Shown: positions 28,701-36,879, counted from the stretch's first letter. The stretch is DNA of 62,429 nucleotides from Mariniphaga sp. (GCA_019429205.1 JAHYIT010000015.1:1-62429); one strand, 5' to 3'. Notes: generated by a model from the sequence alone, not told the origin. Program-made: numbers and translations.

Positions 28701-29088
28701 CCATTAAAACTACAGCGATGTTCAGCACCAAAAACACCTGAAGGTTTCCCCAGGTTTTTCCTATTACGTATTCGCCGTTGGTCATCGACCGCATGTAAAT
28801 GACCTCGGTGGTATCGAGTTTTTTGTCGCGTTTTAAAAAGTCGGAAGCCAGAAAAACTGCTATGATAGCTTGTGCGACGTTTAATATGAGCAGGTTAAAA
28901 TAAGGAATTGCCGCCGGAATACTGCGAATCGCCCATCCCTGGTCGCCGCCGCCTTCTATAATCATTCCGAAGTTTAACGCAAAAAGAACCAATAATGACA
29001 ATACGCCAAAAATGCGAAAAAACCAGCTTCTGAGAAGTGTTTTACGCTCATATTTGGCAATGGAGAATATGTTGTGTAATGAAATCAT
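25747..29088 (-). CDS. ABC permease fused to an M1-aminopeptidase-like domain
   Basis: This 1113-residue protein has several parts. The N-terminal 290 residues are an ABC-2-type membrane domain of about six to seven helices (DTTEVIYMRSMTNGEYVIGK loop). Residues about 300-820 follow the beta-sandwich and alpha-helical plan of M1 aminopeptidases (NWYPRTGVTYSTQDVSWNHP), but no HExxH zinc motif is present, so it is probably not a peptidase. A glycine-rich stretch lies near residues 850-868, and the last 130 residues (YVRSAHYIKAGDGSMKAKWH, EGWNHLGSYYFVPD) form a golvesin/Xly-type carbohydrate-binding-like sandwich. It lies 22 bases after the ABC ATPase gene, its likely partner. Confidence 0.8.
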   Translation of the reverse strand: MISLHNIFSIAKYERKTLLRSWFFRIFGVLSLLVLFALNFGMIIEGGGDQGWAIRSIPAAIPYFNLLILNVAQAIIAVFLASDFLKRDKKLDTTEVIYMRSMTNGEYVIGKTWGNLQVFLVLNIAVVLMALIFNMLSQQTTINWESYGIYLVLISVPTLVFIMGLSFLLMSVIRNQAITFVLILGYIGITLFLLEDKFYYIFDYMAFNIPMLISDIAGMGNMGKVLIHRGIYFSLGISFIFMTIFLLKRLPQSESMTWFSLVFAILFFASGGYFAWQHITQFKTNATLRNEAITLNNTYVKEPLPATVSNAIVLNHNGNSIESVSKLTVKNNNKEPLNKLIFSLNEGLLVQSIKLNGQETPFERKNHLIISENITLQPGQEAEVEIAYSGRINETLCYLDIPEEEHTEKYGKFVLNVDKRYAFLTPKYVLLTPEANWYPRTGVTYSTQDVSWNHPEFMNFSLEVNTQPGLQPVSQGEITKVSEGQFVFKNTVPLTQLSLAIGNYEKKNIMTDSLEYGIWHIKGHDFFTEAFPETKDTLAQLVNERMGDFERTYNLEYAFKRLFLVEVPAQFKTYERIWSGRQEFIQPEQVLIPEKGYMLREADIEGSKKRMERRGRRGDSNMTEKDKEIRLLYDFMQIFTREQSADFQRNRGNFSVQEIPNPYFIFAMLYNFQNNIISDQWPITNRIFEAYLKSQSTDMRSGWMRNMQGMSDDELANIALQDSTFEEILADPRQKKIIDNVIKLKGEVLFSMVQWKAGQEEFEDFLREILREYRFQNIEFEQFDQVINEKFGVQLIPMMDEWFKAKTLPGYLFSPIKAVKVKTGDRMQTKVSVKITNFSDTEGIVKLTFRMGGGGGPGRGFGGGGGSDDMINKLVYLEPQQTKDVNYMFDSDPRMVMVNTMTSKNIPQVIMEGFRDVEEDPRAIPQDGETISDIPVRKQLPGEFIVDNEDPQFEITVTENISLLEKWLAKDPEDAQKYSGMNYWRPPANWTASTNSDFFGEYVRSAHYIKAGDGSMKAKWHVLIEEAGYYDVYYHLYKPRRMGRGGNDDSGEYQFFIYSDEGTEEQSLAIQSAEEGWNHLGSYYFVPDTALIELTNKSQSRMVFADAVRLVKL

Positions 29089-29110
29089 TTTTATTTATTC
29101 TGTTAAGTAA

Positions 29111-30004
29111 TTAAGAATTTATCCACTGGTTCAGATTGTTTTCCATATAATGTACATAGGCATGTTCCAGGTTTGGCTCAATTTGTTTTCCGTAATACCC
29201 GTTAATTTCCGGTGCAACTACCTGAACTTCCCAGCCTCCTTCGGTGGGGATGGTAGAAATAACCGGGTATTTCTCGTTGATTTCAAGGTATTCGGCTTCA
29301 GTAGCTTCAATTAGCCACACATTTCCTTCTGCTTTCTTTACTAATTCTTCGGGCGAACCGGAAAAAGCAAGTTCTCCTTTGTTAAGCAATGCCATATCGT
29401 GGCAGGTACTTGAAATATCTCCAACAATGTGGGTCGATAAAACAATGATAACATCGCGTGTACTGATATTAGAGAGCAAATTTCTGAAGCGGATACGTTC
29501 TTCGGGGTCGAGGCCGGTGGTTGGCTCATCTACAATTATAATTTTAGGATCGTTAATTAAAGCCTGTGCAATGCCCAGCCTGCGTTTCATTCCGCCCGAG
29601 AGTTTGTTGGCGTTGCGGTCGCGTGCTTCATAAAGCCCAACTTCTTCCAACATTTGGTCAACGGCAGTTTTTCGTGCTGCACCGTTCTTCATACCTGCCA
29701 ATCGGGCGGCATAATCTAAAAACTCATACGTTTTCAGTTTCGAAAAAAAGCTGAAATCCTGGGGAAGGTAACCAAGCATGGCCCTAATCTCACGCCTGTT
29801 TTTAGCTAAATCGAGGTCATTTACCAAAACCCGTCCGCTTGAAGGTTTCATTAAGGTAACCAAAATCCGCATGAGGGTTGATTTGCCGGCTCCGTTGGGT
29901 CCCAGCAATCCAAACATACCATTGGGAATATCCAGGTTCAGATTCTTGATGGCATAATTCCCGTTGGGGTAAACTTTGTTCAGATTCTCAATTTTTATTT
30001 GCAC
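29111..30004 (-). CDS. ABC transporter ATP-binding protein
   Basis: This 297-residue cytosolic ATPase has Walker A GPNGAGKST at 35-43, Q-loop (GYLPQDFSFF), signature KLSGGMKRRLGIAQ, Walker B IIIVDEPTTGLDP and switch histidine VLSTHIVGDISS. Open frame exists upstream to 30115, but I take the GTG at 30004: GGAGG lies about seven bases before it, and VQIKIENLNKVYPNG is a standard N-terminus for the family. It is the first gene of the transporter operon and probably powers the membrane part of the next gene. It is a close paralogue of the ATPase fused to the RND protein. Confidence 0.88.
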   Translation of the reverse strand: MQIKIENLNKVYPNGNYAIKNLNLDIPNGMFGLLGPNGAGKSTLMRILVTLMKPSSGRVLVNDLDLAKNRREIRAMLGYLPQDFSFFSKLKTYEFLDYAARLAGMKNGAARKTAVDQMLEEVGLYEARDRNANKLSGGMKRRLGIAQALINDPKIIIVDEPTTGLDPEERIRFRNLLSNISTRDVIIVLSTHIVGDISSTCHDMALLNKGELAFSGSPEELVKKAEGNVWLIEATEAEYLEINEKYPVISTIPTEGGWEVQVVAPEINGYYGKQIEPNLEHAYVHYMENNLNQWINS

Positions 30005-30144
30005 GATTTTTCCTCCAGATATTAAAACACTGATTTTGACTTGAGCGCCTCGAAATAGTTTAAATGAAACACGGTAATTTTTATTTGTAGGGGAATAAGT
30101 ATAAAAGCCTGTCAATATATTACCAAAAAATAAAAATCAAAAAA

Positions 30145-30168
30145 AAGGCTCCGGAAACCCGGAGCCTT
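30145..30168 (-). terminator. Rho-independent terminator
   Basis: AAGGCTCCGG pairs perfectly with CCGGAGCCTT across a four-base loop. On the minus strand the stem is followed by a run of eight T. It ends transcription of the secreted-protein gene at 30194-30781 and isolates the transporter operon. Confidence 0.85.
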
Positions 30169-30193
30169 AATTGCGTTCAAATACTCACTCTTT

Positions 30194-30781
30194 TTATTTC
30201 TGAACGGTAAACTGAAATTCGTTGCTGTTATTGGTCAATACTACATTGTAAGTTCCCTTTTCAAGTTTTGAGAAATCAAGCGTTTTCTGAATACACATTT
30301 CTTTTCCCAGTTTTTTCCCTGTAACATACTGCCCATCGCGGTAAATATTCAGGAATACATTTTTTTGTGAATTGTTCAGGTAAGAAATTTGAAGGGTGTT
30401 GTTTCCAAATTTGTAGTACGGACTGAACATCCTGATTTCTTCACCAACCTTAAGATTTGTTCCGTTCGAAACCGTAATTAACCTGTCGAGCGTGCAATTG
30501 CCGTGTTTCAGGTTCACATGGTAATTGCCGTTTTCCAAATTTTTCAAATCAAAAACCAACTTGTAATTTTGAACCGGCACTTCCGATTTTTTGTAGTAAA
30601 CGGTTTCTCCGCGCTGGTTTTTTAATGACAGCTCAAAATTCGCCGGCGACATGGTTTCAAATGCTACCAGTGCTTTTTCATTTTTAACCGGAATTACATT
30701 CATTGTTGGGAGTTGGGTGGCAAATACTGTTGCTGCAACAAATACTGCCATTGCTGTTAATACCAAATTTTTTGTTTTCAT
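30194..30781 (-). CDS. Secreted protein of unknown function, two beta-sandwich-like repeats
   Basis: This is a 195-residue exported protein with a signal peptide (TKNLVLTAMAVFVAATVFA). It contains two similar segments resembling T9SS-tail-like beta repeats: FDLKNLENGNYHVNLKHGN and FSKLEKGTYNVVLTNNSNEF. I do not recognise a named family. The inner ATG at 30781 is chosen because it starts the signal peptide; 36 upstream residues are unlike a protein N-terminus. It is a single-gene unit with its own terminator. Confidence 0.75.
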   Translation of the reverse strand: MKTKNLVLTAMAVFVAATVFATQLPTMNVIPVKNEKALVAFETMSPANFELSLKNQRGETVYYKKSEVPVQNYKLVFDLKNLENGNYHVNLKHGNCTLDRLITVSNGTNLKVGEEIRMFSPYYKFGNNTLQISYLNNSQKNVFLNIYRDGQYVTGKKLGKEMCIQKTLDFSKLEKGTYNVVLTNNSNEFQFTVQK

Positions 30782-30912
30782 GACTCCATTGTTTTTGTTT
30801 ACATTGTTTGATATTAAGACATACGTTTGAGTCCCGATGTTACGTCTTGAATACAATAAAACGACGAACAACAAAAAATTAAAGGTCAATGAAGCGGTTT
30901 TGGGGGTAAAAT

Positions 30913-31932
30913 TCAGATGGCCGATTCAAACTGCTTTAAAAAGCGAATATCATTTTCAAAAAAGTGCCGGATGTCCTTGATGCCGTAACGCAGCATGGCA
31001 ATGCGTTCAATGCCCATTCCAAATGCAAATCCGGTATATTTTTGACTGTCTATGTTGCAGGATTCCAGTACGTTGGGGTCAACCATACCGCAGCCCAGAA
31101 TTTCGAGCCATCCAGTGTATTTGCATACATTGCAGCCTTTTCCGCCGCATATCGAGCAACTTACATCCATTTCGGCGCTTGGCTCTGTAAACGGGAAGTA
31201 ACTGGGGCGCAACCTGATTTGGGTATCTTCTCCAAACAACTCTTTGGCAAAATAAAGCAGCGTTTGTTTCAGGTCGGCAAACGAAACATTTTCGTCCACA
31301 TACAATCCCTCAACCTGGTGAAAAATGCAGTGCGACCGGGCTGAAATGGCTTCGTTACGAAAAACCCTCCCGGGGAAAATGGCGCGGATGGGTGGCTGGG
31401 TGCGTTCCATCACACGAATTTGCACGCTTGAAGTGTGGGTGCGTAGCAACACATCGGGGTCTTTTTCAATAAAAAAAGTATCCTGCATATCGCGGGCCGG
31501 GTGTTCAGGCGGGAAGTTCAACGCTGAAAACACGTGCCAGTCATCCTCAATTTCGGGGCCTTCGGCAACAGTAAAACCAAGTCTTCCAAAAATACTGATG
31601 ATTTCGTTTTTTACCAGCGAAAGCGGATGCCGGGTTCCCAGTTTCAAGGGTTCGCCAGGCCGGGTAAGGTCTGTTCCGGTAGCATCAGTTCCTTTTGATT
31701 CGAAGGAATCGCGCAGGCTGTTGATTTTTTCGAGGGCAAAGTTTTTCAGATCGTTCAGCGCTTTGCCAACTGCTTTTTTCTCTTCGTTCGGTACGTTTTT
31801 AAATTCTGCAAAAAGCTGGTTTACGCTTCCTTTTTTACTGATGTACCTGATACGTAACGCATCAACCTCGTCAACCGACGAGGCAGTTGCCGTTTCAATT
31901 TCCTGCTTTAATTCGTTGATTCTTTTCAACAT
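30913..31932 (-). CDS. pheS: Phenylalanyl-tRNA synthetase alpha subunit
   Basis: This 339-residue class II synthetase subunit charges tRNA-Phe in an alpha2-beta2 complex. It has the N-terminal coiled coil (LKRINELKQEIETATASSVD), motif 2 (RTHTSSVQIRVMERTQPPIR, FRNEAISARSHCIFHQVEGL), and motif 3 (GFAFGMGIERIAMLRYGIKD). The CSICGGKGCNVCKYTGWLEI segment is common in bacterial PheS. pheT is not in the window. The start MLKRINEL fits the family. Confidence 0.96.
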   Translation of the reverse strand: MLKRINELKQEIETATASSVDEVDALRIRYISKKGSVNQLFAEFKNVPNEEKKAVGKALNDLKNFALEKINSLRDSFESKGTDATGTDLTRPGEPLKLGTRHPLSLVKNEIISIFGRLGFTVAEGPEIEDDWHVFSALNFPPEHPARDMQDTFFIEKDPDVLLRTHTSSVQIRVMERTQPPIRAIFPGRVFRNEAISARSHCIFHQVEGLYVDENVSFADLKQTLLYFAKELFGEDTQIRLRPSYFPFTEPSAEMDVSCSICGGKGCNVCKYTGWLEILGCGMVDPNVLESCNIDSQKYTGFAFGMGIERIAMLRYGIKDIRHFFENDIRFLKQFESAI

Positions 31933-31958
31933 TTTTTACATGTTTTTTCGTGAAGGGC

Positions 31959-31966
31959 CAAAGATA
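31959..31966 (-). promoter_or_regulatory. Possible -7 element of pheS
   Basis: TATCTTTG on the minus strand matches TAnnTTTG and lies 26 bases before the pheS ATG. A matching -33 box is not evident. Confidence 0.4.
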
Positions 31967-32044
31967 ATGGATTCCGATAAAACGGTTAATTAATCTTTCA
32001 GTGTTTTTAAGAAAACAGATAAACAAGTTTTAGAGTCAACTATA

Positions 32045-33391
32045 CTAACCCTCTGTTCCCGGCACTGGCACACTGGCATTTTGGATAAAGCCAACGTCTC
32101 CCATAACAAAAACTTCAGGCCCCAGCTTCATTTCTGAATTCATCATTTCATCGTAAGTTACCTCTTTCCCGGTGTAAGCAGAAACTCTTCCCATTATGGC
32201 AACCATGGTTGAAATGGCGGTTTCTTCCGCCTCATTTCGCAAAATGTTGTTCCGGATACAGGTAACCAGGTTGATTTGTTCCTGCAGATGTCCCCCGATT
32301 TTTGCTTTTTCAAAGGTTTCCGTAACATTTCCTTTAAAATCAAGAATTTTTAAGTTCTCCCAATCGCCTGTTTCGGCAATTCCTTTGGTACCGTGAAATA
32401 TTTCCGATACTTTACTGTGGGTTCCGTTAATTTGCCTGCACATACTGTGAATCTGCCGTCCGTCTTCCATCGAATAATCCACGCTGAAGTTGTCGTATTG
32501 ATCGCCTGTTGGGCGCCTGTGCCGTGAACCAAAACCAAGTGCTTTAACCGGATGTGTTCCAAAAAACCAGTTGGCAATATCTATATTGTGAACATGCTGT
32601 TCAACAATATGATCACCTGAGAGCCAGCACCAGTTTACCCAATCGCGAATCATCCACTCCATTTCGCTCCAGTCTGCATTTCGGTTTCTGTACCAAAGCT
32701 GTTGCATATTAAAATAAATGTTTGCAGAAATAATCTCACCTATGGCATTATCATTTACTTTTGAAAGCATTTCTGCAAAATTCTTTTCATGCCGTTTATG
32801 AGTGCCGGCAACAATTTTTAATCCCAGCGAATCGGCCATTTTAGCTGTGCTCAGGATAGATCTGACACCAACCGGATCAACGGCAACGGGTTTTTCCATA
32901 AAAATGTGTTTTCTTGCCTTTACCGCTGCCTCAAAGTGTTTTGGCCTGAATTTGGGAGGACAGGCCAGTAAAACAACATCCACACCTGAATCAATCACTT
33001 TTTCAAAGGCATCGAAACCGGTAAAACAGTTTTCTACCGGGACTTCCACACCTCTTTCCGATTTTATTTTTTCCCGGCAATTGTCAACCCTGTCCTGAAA
33101 AACATCGCCAAGAGCCCAAATGGTTAAACCGTTTCCGGCATCTATAAAGTTAATGGCAGCCCCGGTGCCCCTTCCTCCGCAGCCAATAAGGCCAGCTTTG
33201 AGTTGTGCACCGTCAGGCGCTTTTTCAAGGTAAGGAGGCAAGTTCAGATCTCTTTTTCTATAGGAAAAAGCTACTTCATTATTGTTCCCGGATGTACAGG
33301 AAGAAAACAAACCAGAACCCATTGACCCGGTTATTCCCGCAGCAAGTGTCCCGGATATAAAACTTCGACGTGAGTAATTATTGCTGTTCAT
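32045..33391 (-). CDS. Gfo/Idh/MocA-family oxidoreductase, Tat-exported
   Basis: This 448-residue protein has a twin-arginine signal (NYSRRSFISGTLAAGITGSM), then an NAD(P)-binding Rossmann fold (LKAGLIGCGGRGTGAAINFI) with the family EKPVAVDP motif at about residue 170. The C-terminal alpha/beta domain includes HNIDIANWFFG. Exported members of this family carry their cofactor across with them and act on sugars or sugar derivatives such as inositols. It is a single gene; the substrate is unknown. A TATTTTTG box at 33419-33426 may be its -7 element. Confidence 0.88.
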   Translation of the reverse strand: MNSNNYSRRSFISGTLAAGITGSMGSGLFSSCTSGNNNEVAFSYRKRDLNLPPYLEKAPDGAQLKAGLIGCGGRGTGAAINFIDAGNGLTIWALGDVFQDRVDNCREKIKSERGVEVPVENCFTGFDAFEKVIDSGVDVVLLACPPKFRPKHFEAAVKARKHIFMEKPVAVDPVGVRSILSTAKMADSLGLKIVAGTHKRHEKNFAEMLSKVNDNAIGEIISANIYFNMQQLWYRNRNADWSEMEWMIRDWVNWCWLSGDHIVEQHVHNIDIANWFFGTHPVKALGFGSRHRRPTGDQYDNFSVDYSMEDGRQIHSMCRQINGTHSKVSEIFHGTKGIAETGDWENLKILDFKGNVTETFEKAKIGGHLQEQINLVTCIRNNILRNEAEETAISTMVAIMGRVSAYTGKEVTYDEMMNSEMKLGPEVFVMGDVGFIQNASVPVPGTEG

Positions 33392-33694
33392 TTTGATTTA
33401 CTGAATTTTACCAATGATCAAAAATAAGGTTTTATATCATAAAATATGGATAACATTTAAACTTATTTTTCCTGAATTTGGAAGGAATAAGAGAGGAATA
33501 AAAAAAGCGGCACCTTTTTAAAGATGCCGCCGGGAATTAAAAGCCAACGAAGCTTGATGGCTGAATTTATATAGTACTAACTGAACGGTCTTTCATTTCT
33601 GTTTTTTTGGCTTCAAGACAACAGAAATTATTTTATCAAAGAATATGCCAAATTATTTTGTTTTGATATGCCGTTCAGCAGGTAAAAGAAAAAT
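33392..33694. other. Intergenic region, 303 bases
   Basis: No gene is seen. It contains the upstream region of the oxidoreductase gene (AT-rich, TATTTTTG at 33419-33426) and the terminator of the mtnP unit at 33507-33530. The rest, 33531-33694, is the untranslated tail of the mtnP transcript with no clear structure. Confidence 0.6.
33507..33530 (-). terminator. Rho-independent terminator of the mtnA-mtnP unit
   Basis: GCGGCA pairs with TGCCGC, extended by CTT/AAG across one mismatch, and six T follow on the minus strand. It lies 165 bases beyond the mtnP stop codon. Confidence 0.65.
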
Positions 33695-34441
33695 TTATTG
33701 AAAACCTGCAATTGTTTCCTGCAGCAGTCTGATTACGTTTTTTAGATTCTGATTAAAAACTTTCAATACTTCTTCCCAGGTTACTGGTTTTTCATCGGTT
33801 TTCCAGCAATCGTAGTCGGTACTTAGCGCAACGGCTGCATAAGGGATTTGCAGTTCGTTGGCGAGAATACACTCCGGTGCAAGCGACATATTGATAACAT
33901 CAGCGCTCCAAAGCCGGAACATGTTCGATTCGGCACGGGTTGAAAAACGTGGCCCTTCAATGGTAATAACAGTTCCTTTATGATGAAACGGAAGGTTTAA
34001 TTTGCCTGCAGTATCAATAAGTTTTTGACGTAATTTTTTATTGAAAGGTTCGGCCATGGGAATGTGCTGAAGTTTTCCGTCTTCAAATTTTTCATGAAAA
34101 GTAATTTCGCGGTGGCGTGTAAAATCGATAAACTGGTCGGGGATAACCAAATCGCCACGTTTAATTTCTTCACGCAAACTTCCGCACGCAGTAGTGGCCA
34201 AAATGTGAGTGCATCCCAATTCCCTGATTGCCCAAATATTTGCTCTGTTGTTAACTTGGGAAGGTGGAATCTCATGGTTCCTTCCATGCCGTGAAAGAAT
34301 CGCCACTTCTATTCCTTCTATCTGACCTGTTTTAAAAGAGGAAGAAGGACTTCCGTAAGGAGTTTCAACTTTTATTTCGTTCGAATTTTTCAGAATATCC
34401 GGATTTTCGAGGCCCGAACCACCGATGATTGCAATATTCAT
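33695..34441 (-). CDS. mtnP: S-methyl-5'-thioadenosine phosphorylase
   Basis: This 248-residue enzyme cleaves methylthioadenosine with phosphate to adenine and methylthioribose-1-phosphate. The features are the N-terminal phosphate loop IIGGSGLENPDIL, LSRHGRNHEIPPSQVNNRAN, TTACGSLREEIKRGD, the substrate strand VITIEGPRFSTRAESNMFR, and ALSTDYDCW, whose aspartates fit recognition of a 6-amino purine. It starts two bases after mtnA ends, and mtnA uses its product. A related 6-oxopurine phosphorylase is less likely given mtnA next to it. Confidence 0.9.
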   Translation of the reverse strand: MNIAIIGGSGLENPDILKNSNEIKVETPYGSPSSSFKTGQIEGIEVAILSRHGRNHEIPPSQVNNRANIWAIRELGCTHILATTACGSLREEIKRGDLVIPDQFIDFTRHREITFHEKFEDGKLQHIPMAEPFNKKLRQKLIDTAGKLNLPFHHKGTVITIEGPRFSTRAESNMFRLWSADVINMSLAPECILANELQIPYAAVALSTDYDCWKTDEKPVTWEEVLKVFNQNLKNVIRLLQETIAGFQ

Positions 34442-34443
34442 TA

Positions 34444-35544
34444 TTATTTGTTTTTTGGAAAAAGTTTTAAAATGCTTTCTTTATTTGCTTTACAAATTCC
34501 ACGTTCAGTTATCAAACCTGTTACCAGCCGGGCCGGGGTAACATCGAAACCGTAATTTGCTGCCTGACTGTTTTCGGGAATCAACCTCACCAGTTGAATC
34601 GAGTTTCCGTTCCATCCTTCAATTTTAGCCACTTCGTCTGAATCGCGTTCTTCGATGGGAATTTCAGTAATTCCGTCTTCCATTTGCCAGTCGAATGTAG
34701 AGGAAGGAAGCGCCACATAAAACGGGATGCCATTGTCTTTTGCCGCCAGGGCTTTCAGGTAAGTCCCAATTTTATTGGCCACGTCGCCGGTAACCGTGGT
34801 GCGGTCGCTGCCCACAATCACCAAATCAACCATTTTGTGCTGCATTAAATGGCCGCCGGTGTTGTCGGCAATTACGGTGTGTGGAACACCTTCCTGCCCC
34901 AGCTCAAAAGCAGTTAACCGGGCGCCCTGGTTGCGGGGCCGGGTTTCGTCCACCCACACATGCACCGGAATTCCTTTGTGATGGGCTTTGTAAATGGGCG
35001 CAGTTGCAGTTCCCCAGTCGATGCAGGCCAGCCAGCCGGCATTGCAATGCGTTAAAATATTTACCGATTCTTGTTTTTTCTGATAAATTTCTTCGATGAT
35101 TTTCAACCCGAATTCCCCAATTTTTTCGCTGAACCTGATTTCCCGGGATTTCAGTTCCTCAACTTTGGCCAGTGAAATTTCCTTCAGATTCGGACTGGTG
35201 AGATTTCTGAGCATAAAATCCAGCATCACATTCACTGCAAAAGACAGGTTCACCGCGGTTGGGCGGGATAATTTCAAATATTCAGCCTTTTCACGAAGAT
35301 AGTTTTCCAGATCTTCATTTTTATAACAAAGCAAAGCCAGATACATTCCGTAAGCAGCAGTTACCCCGATTAACGGTGCACCACGGACTGCCATATCACG
35401 AATGGCAAAGAAACAATCGTCTGGCGTTTTTAAATCGAGAATTTCGAAAACGAAAGGCAGTTTTCGCTGATCGATAACCTGCACAACCGAAGGATTTTCA
35501 TCACTCAGCCAAATGGTATGATATGGTTTGTTGTTAATTTGCAT
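34444..35544 (-). CDS. mtnA: S-methyl-5-thioribose-1-phosphate isomerase
   Basis: This 366-residue enzyme isomerises methylthioribose-1-phosphate to the ribulose form in methionine salvage. Motifs are AIRDMAVRGAPLIGVTAAYG, the catalytic cysteine in ILTHCNAGWLACID, VDETRPRNQGARLTAFEL, and the catalytic aspartate in VIVGSDRTT (usual GADR). The later enzymes of the salvage pathway (mtnB, D, E) are not in the window. The start at 35544 (MQINNKPYH) is preferred over 35604 because the longer frame overlaps the divergent HAD gene. Confidence 0.93.
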   Translation of the reverse strand: MQINNKPYHTIWLSDENPSVVQVIDQRKLPFVFEILDLKTPDDCFFAIRDMAVRGAPLIGVTAAYGMYLALLCYKNEDLENYLREKAEYLKLSRPTAVNLSFAVNVMLDFMLRNLTSPNLKEISLAKVEELKSREIRFSEKIGEFGLKIIEEIYQKKQESVNILTHCNAGWLACIDWGTATAPIYKAHHKGIPVHVWVDETRPRNQGARLTAFELGQEGVPHTVIADNTGGHLMQHKMVDLVIVGSDRTTVTGDVANKIGTYLKALAAKDNGIPFYVALPSSTFDWQMEDGITEIPIEERDSDEVAKIEGWNGNSIQLVRLIPENSQAANYGFDVTPARLVTGLITERGICKANKESILKLFPKNK

Positions 35545-35555
35545 GGAAATAAAAG

Positions 35556-35563
35556 CAAAAATA
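35556..35563 (-). promoter_or_regulatory. Possible -7 element of mtnA-mtnP
   Basis: TATTTTTG on the minus strand matches TAnnTTTG, 11 bases before the mtnA ATG. TTTA lies 19 bases upstream at the -33 position. The 50-base divergent gap must also hold the HAD gene promoter. Confidence 0.35.
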
Positions 35564-35594
35564 ATATTTATATTCGTTGGCTTAAAATAAAAAG

Positions 35595-36218
35595 ATGAAG
35601 CCAAAGCTCACAAATATCAAAAATATTGTATTCGATCTGGGAAATGTTTTACTGAACCTCGATTTTGATGCATCAATTCAGGCATTCAGAAAACTTGGGT
35701 TGAATTCGGAAGTAGTGAACCGGCAACAGGCTTATGCCGATTCCATTTTTTATGAACTGGAAACCGGCCAAACAACACCGGAAGAATTCAGAAAACGGGT
35801 GCGCCGGATTTTGAACAACCCCGAAGCTACTGGCCAGGAAATTGACGGTGCATGGTGTGCCATGATACTTGATATTCCGGCAAAGCGGGTAAAGATGGTT
35901 AAAGAACTCTCAAAAAACTACAAAGTTTATTTGTTCAGCAATACGAATGCAATCCACATCAAACGCCTTCATAAAGAATTTCGGAATATCTACGAAATTG
36001 AATTTCCTTCCCTTTTTGTAAAAGATTTTTATTCGCACGAAATTCACGAACGCAAACCCGATTTGGCATCCTATCAGAAAGTGATTGAACTTTCAGGAAT
36101 TACACCCGGCGAAACTTTATTTGTTGATGATTTAGAAAAAAACATTTCAGGTGCTGAGAAAGCAGGGTTGAAAACTTTCTGGTTGAAAGATGGAATGGAG
36201 GTTGCTGAGGTGTTTTAA
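35595..36218 (+). CDS. HAD-superfamily phosphatase (YihX-like)
   Basis: This 207-residue class IA HAD hydrolase has motif I IVFDLGNVLLNLDF, where the second aspartate of DxD is Gly as in YihX, motif II VYLFSNTNAIH, motif III KPD and motif IV LFVDDLEKNISGAEKAGLK. The cap domain lies between motifs I and II. YihX removes phosphate from glucose-1-phosphate, but the substrate here is not determined. It ends four bases into the convergent MNT gene. Confidence 0.88.
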   Translation: MKPKLTNIKNIVFDLGNVLLNLDFDASIQAFRKLGLNSEVVNRQQAYADSIFYELETGQTTPEEFRKRVRRILNNPEATGQEIDGAWCAMILDIPAKRVKMVKELSKNYKVYLFSNTNAIHIKRLHKEFRNIYEIEFPSLFVKDFYSHEIHERKPDLASYQKVIELSGITPGETLFVDDLEKNISGAEKAGLKTFWLKDGMEVAEVF

Positions 36219-36514
36219 ATCTCAATTCCGGTTTTCATTATTTCCGATAAGAATCCGCTTTCATCTTTTCCTTTTTCGAAAATAACCGGTTCAATTCGTT
36301 CATCAATTTGCCTGCGTAATTTCCAAAATAATGGGGTGTCTGCAAAGTAATCCTCATTGAGTTTTTTTACAATTACAGCTACATCAATATCACTATCTTC
36401 AGAATTGGTATCTTTTGCAAACGAACCAAAAAGTATAAGTTTATCCAATTCAAAATAATTTGAAAGTAACATCTTATATTGGATCAATTTATTTATAGCA
36501 TCTTTTTTATCCAT
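36215..36514 (-). CDS. MNT-type nucleotidyltransferase antitoxin
   Basis: This is a 99-residue minimal nucleotidyltransferase with LILFGSFAKDTNSEDSDIDV: the GS motif at G30-S31 and the metal aspartates D42 and D44. In HEPN/MNT modules the MNT protein neutralises the HEPN partner, in studied cases by AMPylating it. It overlaps the HEPN gene by 22 bases and is downstream of it. Confidence 0.85.
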   Translation of the reverse strand: MDKKDAINKLIQYKMLLSNYFELDKLILFGSFAKDTNSEDSDIDVAVIVKKLNEDYFADTPLFWKLRRQIDERIEPVIFEKGKDESGFLSEIMKTGIEI

Positions 36515-36879
36515 TTTCTGAATAAATCTGTTTTAGAAATAATATCCAGGCATCTTTCCTGAGTCAAACTTTTCAAAAGCCGTTCTTTATATGTTGGATA
36601 ACGTGATTCAATGTTAAGAGGTTCAAGAAAATCTAGTGTATCTTTTAATTCATCAGTCAATAAATCCATTATCCCTGATTTCTTTGAAAGGTATAAAAGG
36701 CTGTGAACGAATGGCGGAGTCTCATTTTTTGTTTTTGTATAATAGGCTTTTAATAATTTTTCGATGGTCTGATGACACATGAAACCAACATATAAGTATC
36801 TCTTTGTGTCAAGCATCGCTTTTGCAGTAACAAAGTCATAATCAGATAACTCAAGCCAATATTTAACCTTTTGTTCCAA
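36493..36879 (-). CDS. HEPN-domain protein (toxin of HEPN/MNT pair)
   Basis: This 128-residue all-helical protein has HEPN features: KYWLELSDYDFVTAKAMLDT, then GFMCHQTIEKLLKAYYTKT and the FVHSLLYLSKK helix, with IESRYPTYKERLL near the end. The RX4-6H RNase motif of the best-known HEPN toxins is not obvious, so either the catalytic residues are arranged differently or this member is not an RNase. First gene of the pair. Confidence 0.82.
   Translation of the reverse strand: MEQKVKYWLELSDYDFVTAKAMLDTKRYLYVGFMCHQTIEKLLKAYYTKTKNETPPFVHSLLYLSKKSGIMDLLTDELKDTLDFLEPLNIESRYPTYKERLLKSLTQERCLDIISKTDLFRKWIKKML

Noticed and set aside
30005-30115. Longer ABC ATPase starting at 30115
   Set aside because: The 37 extra residues have no family match and a GGAGG-GTG start fits at 30004.
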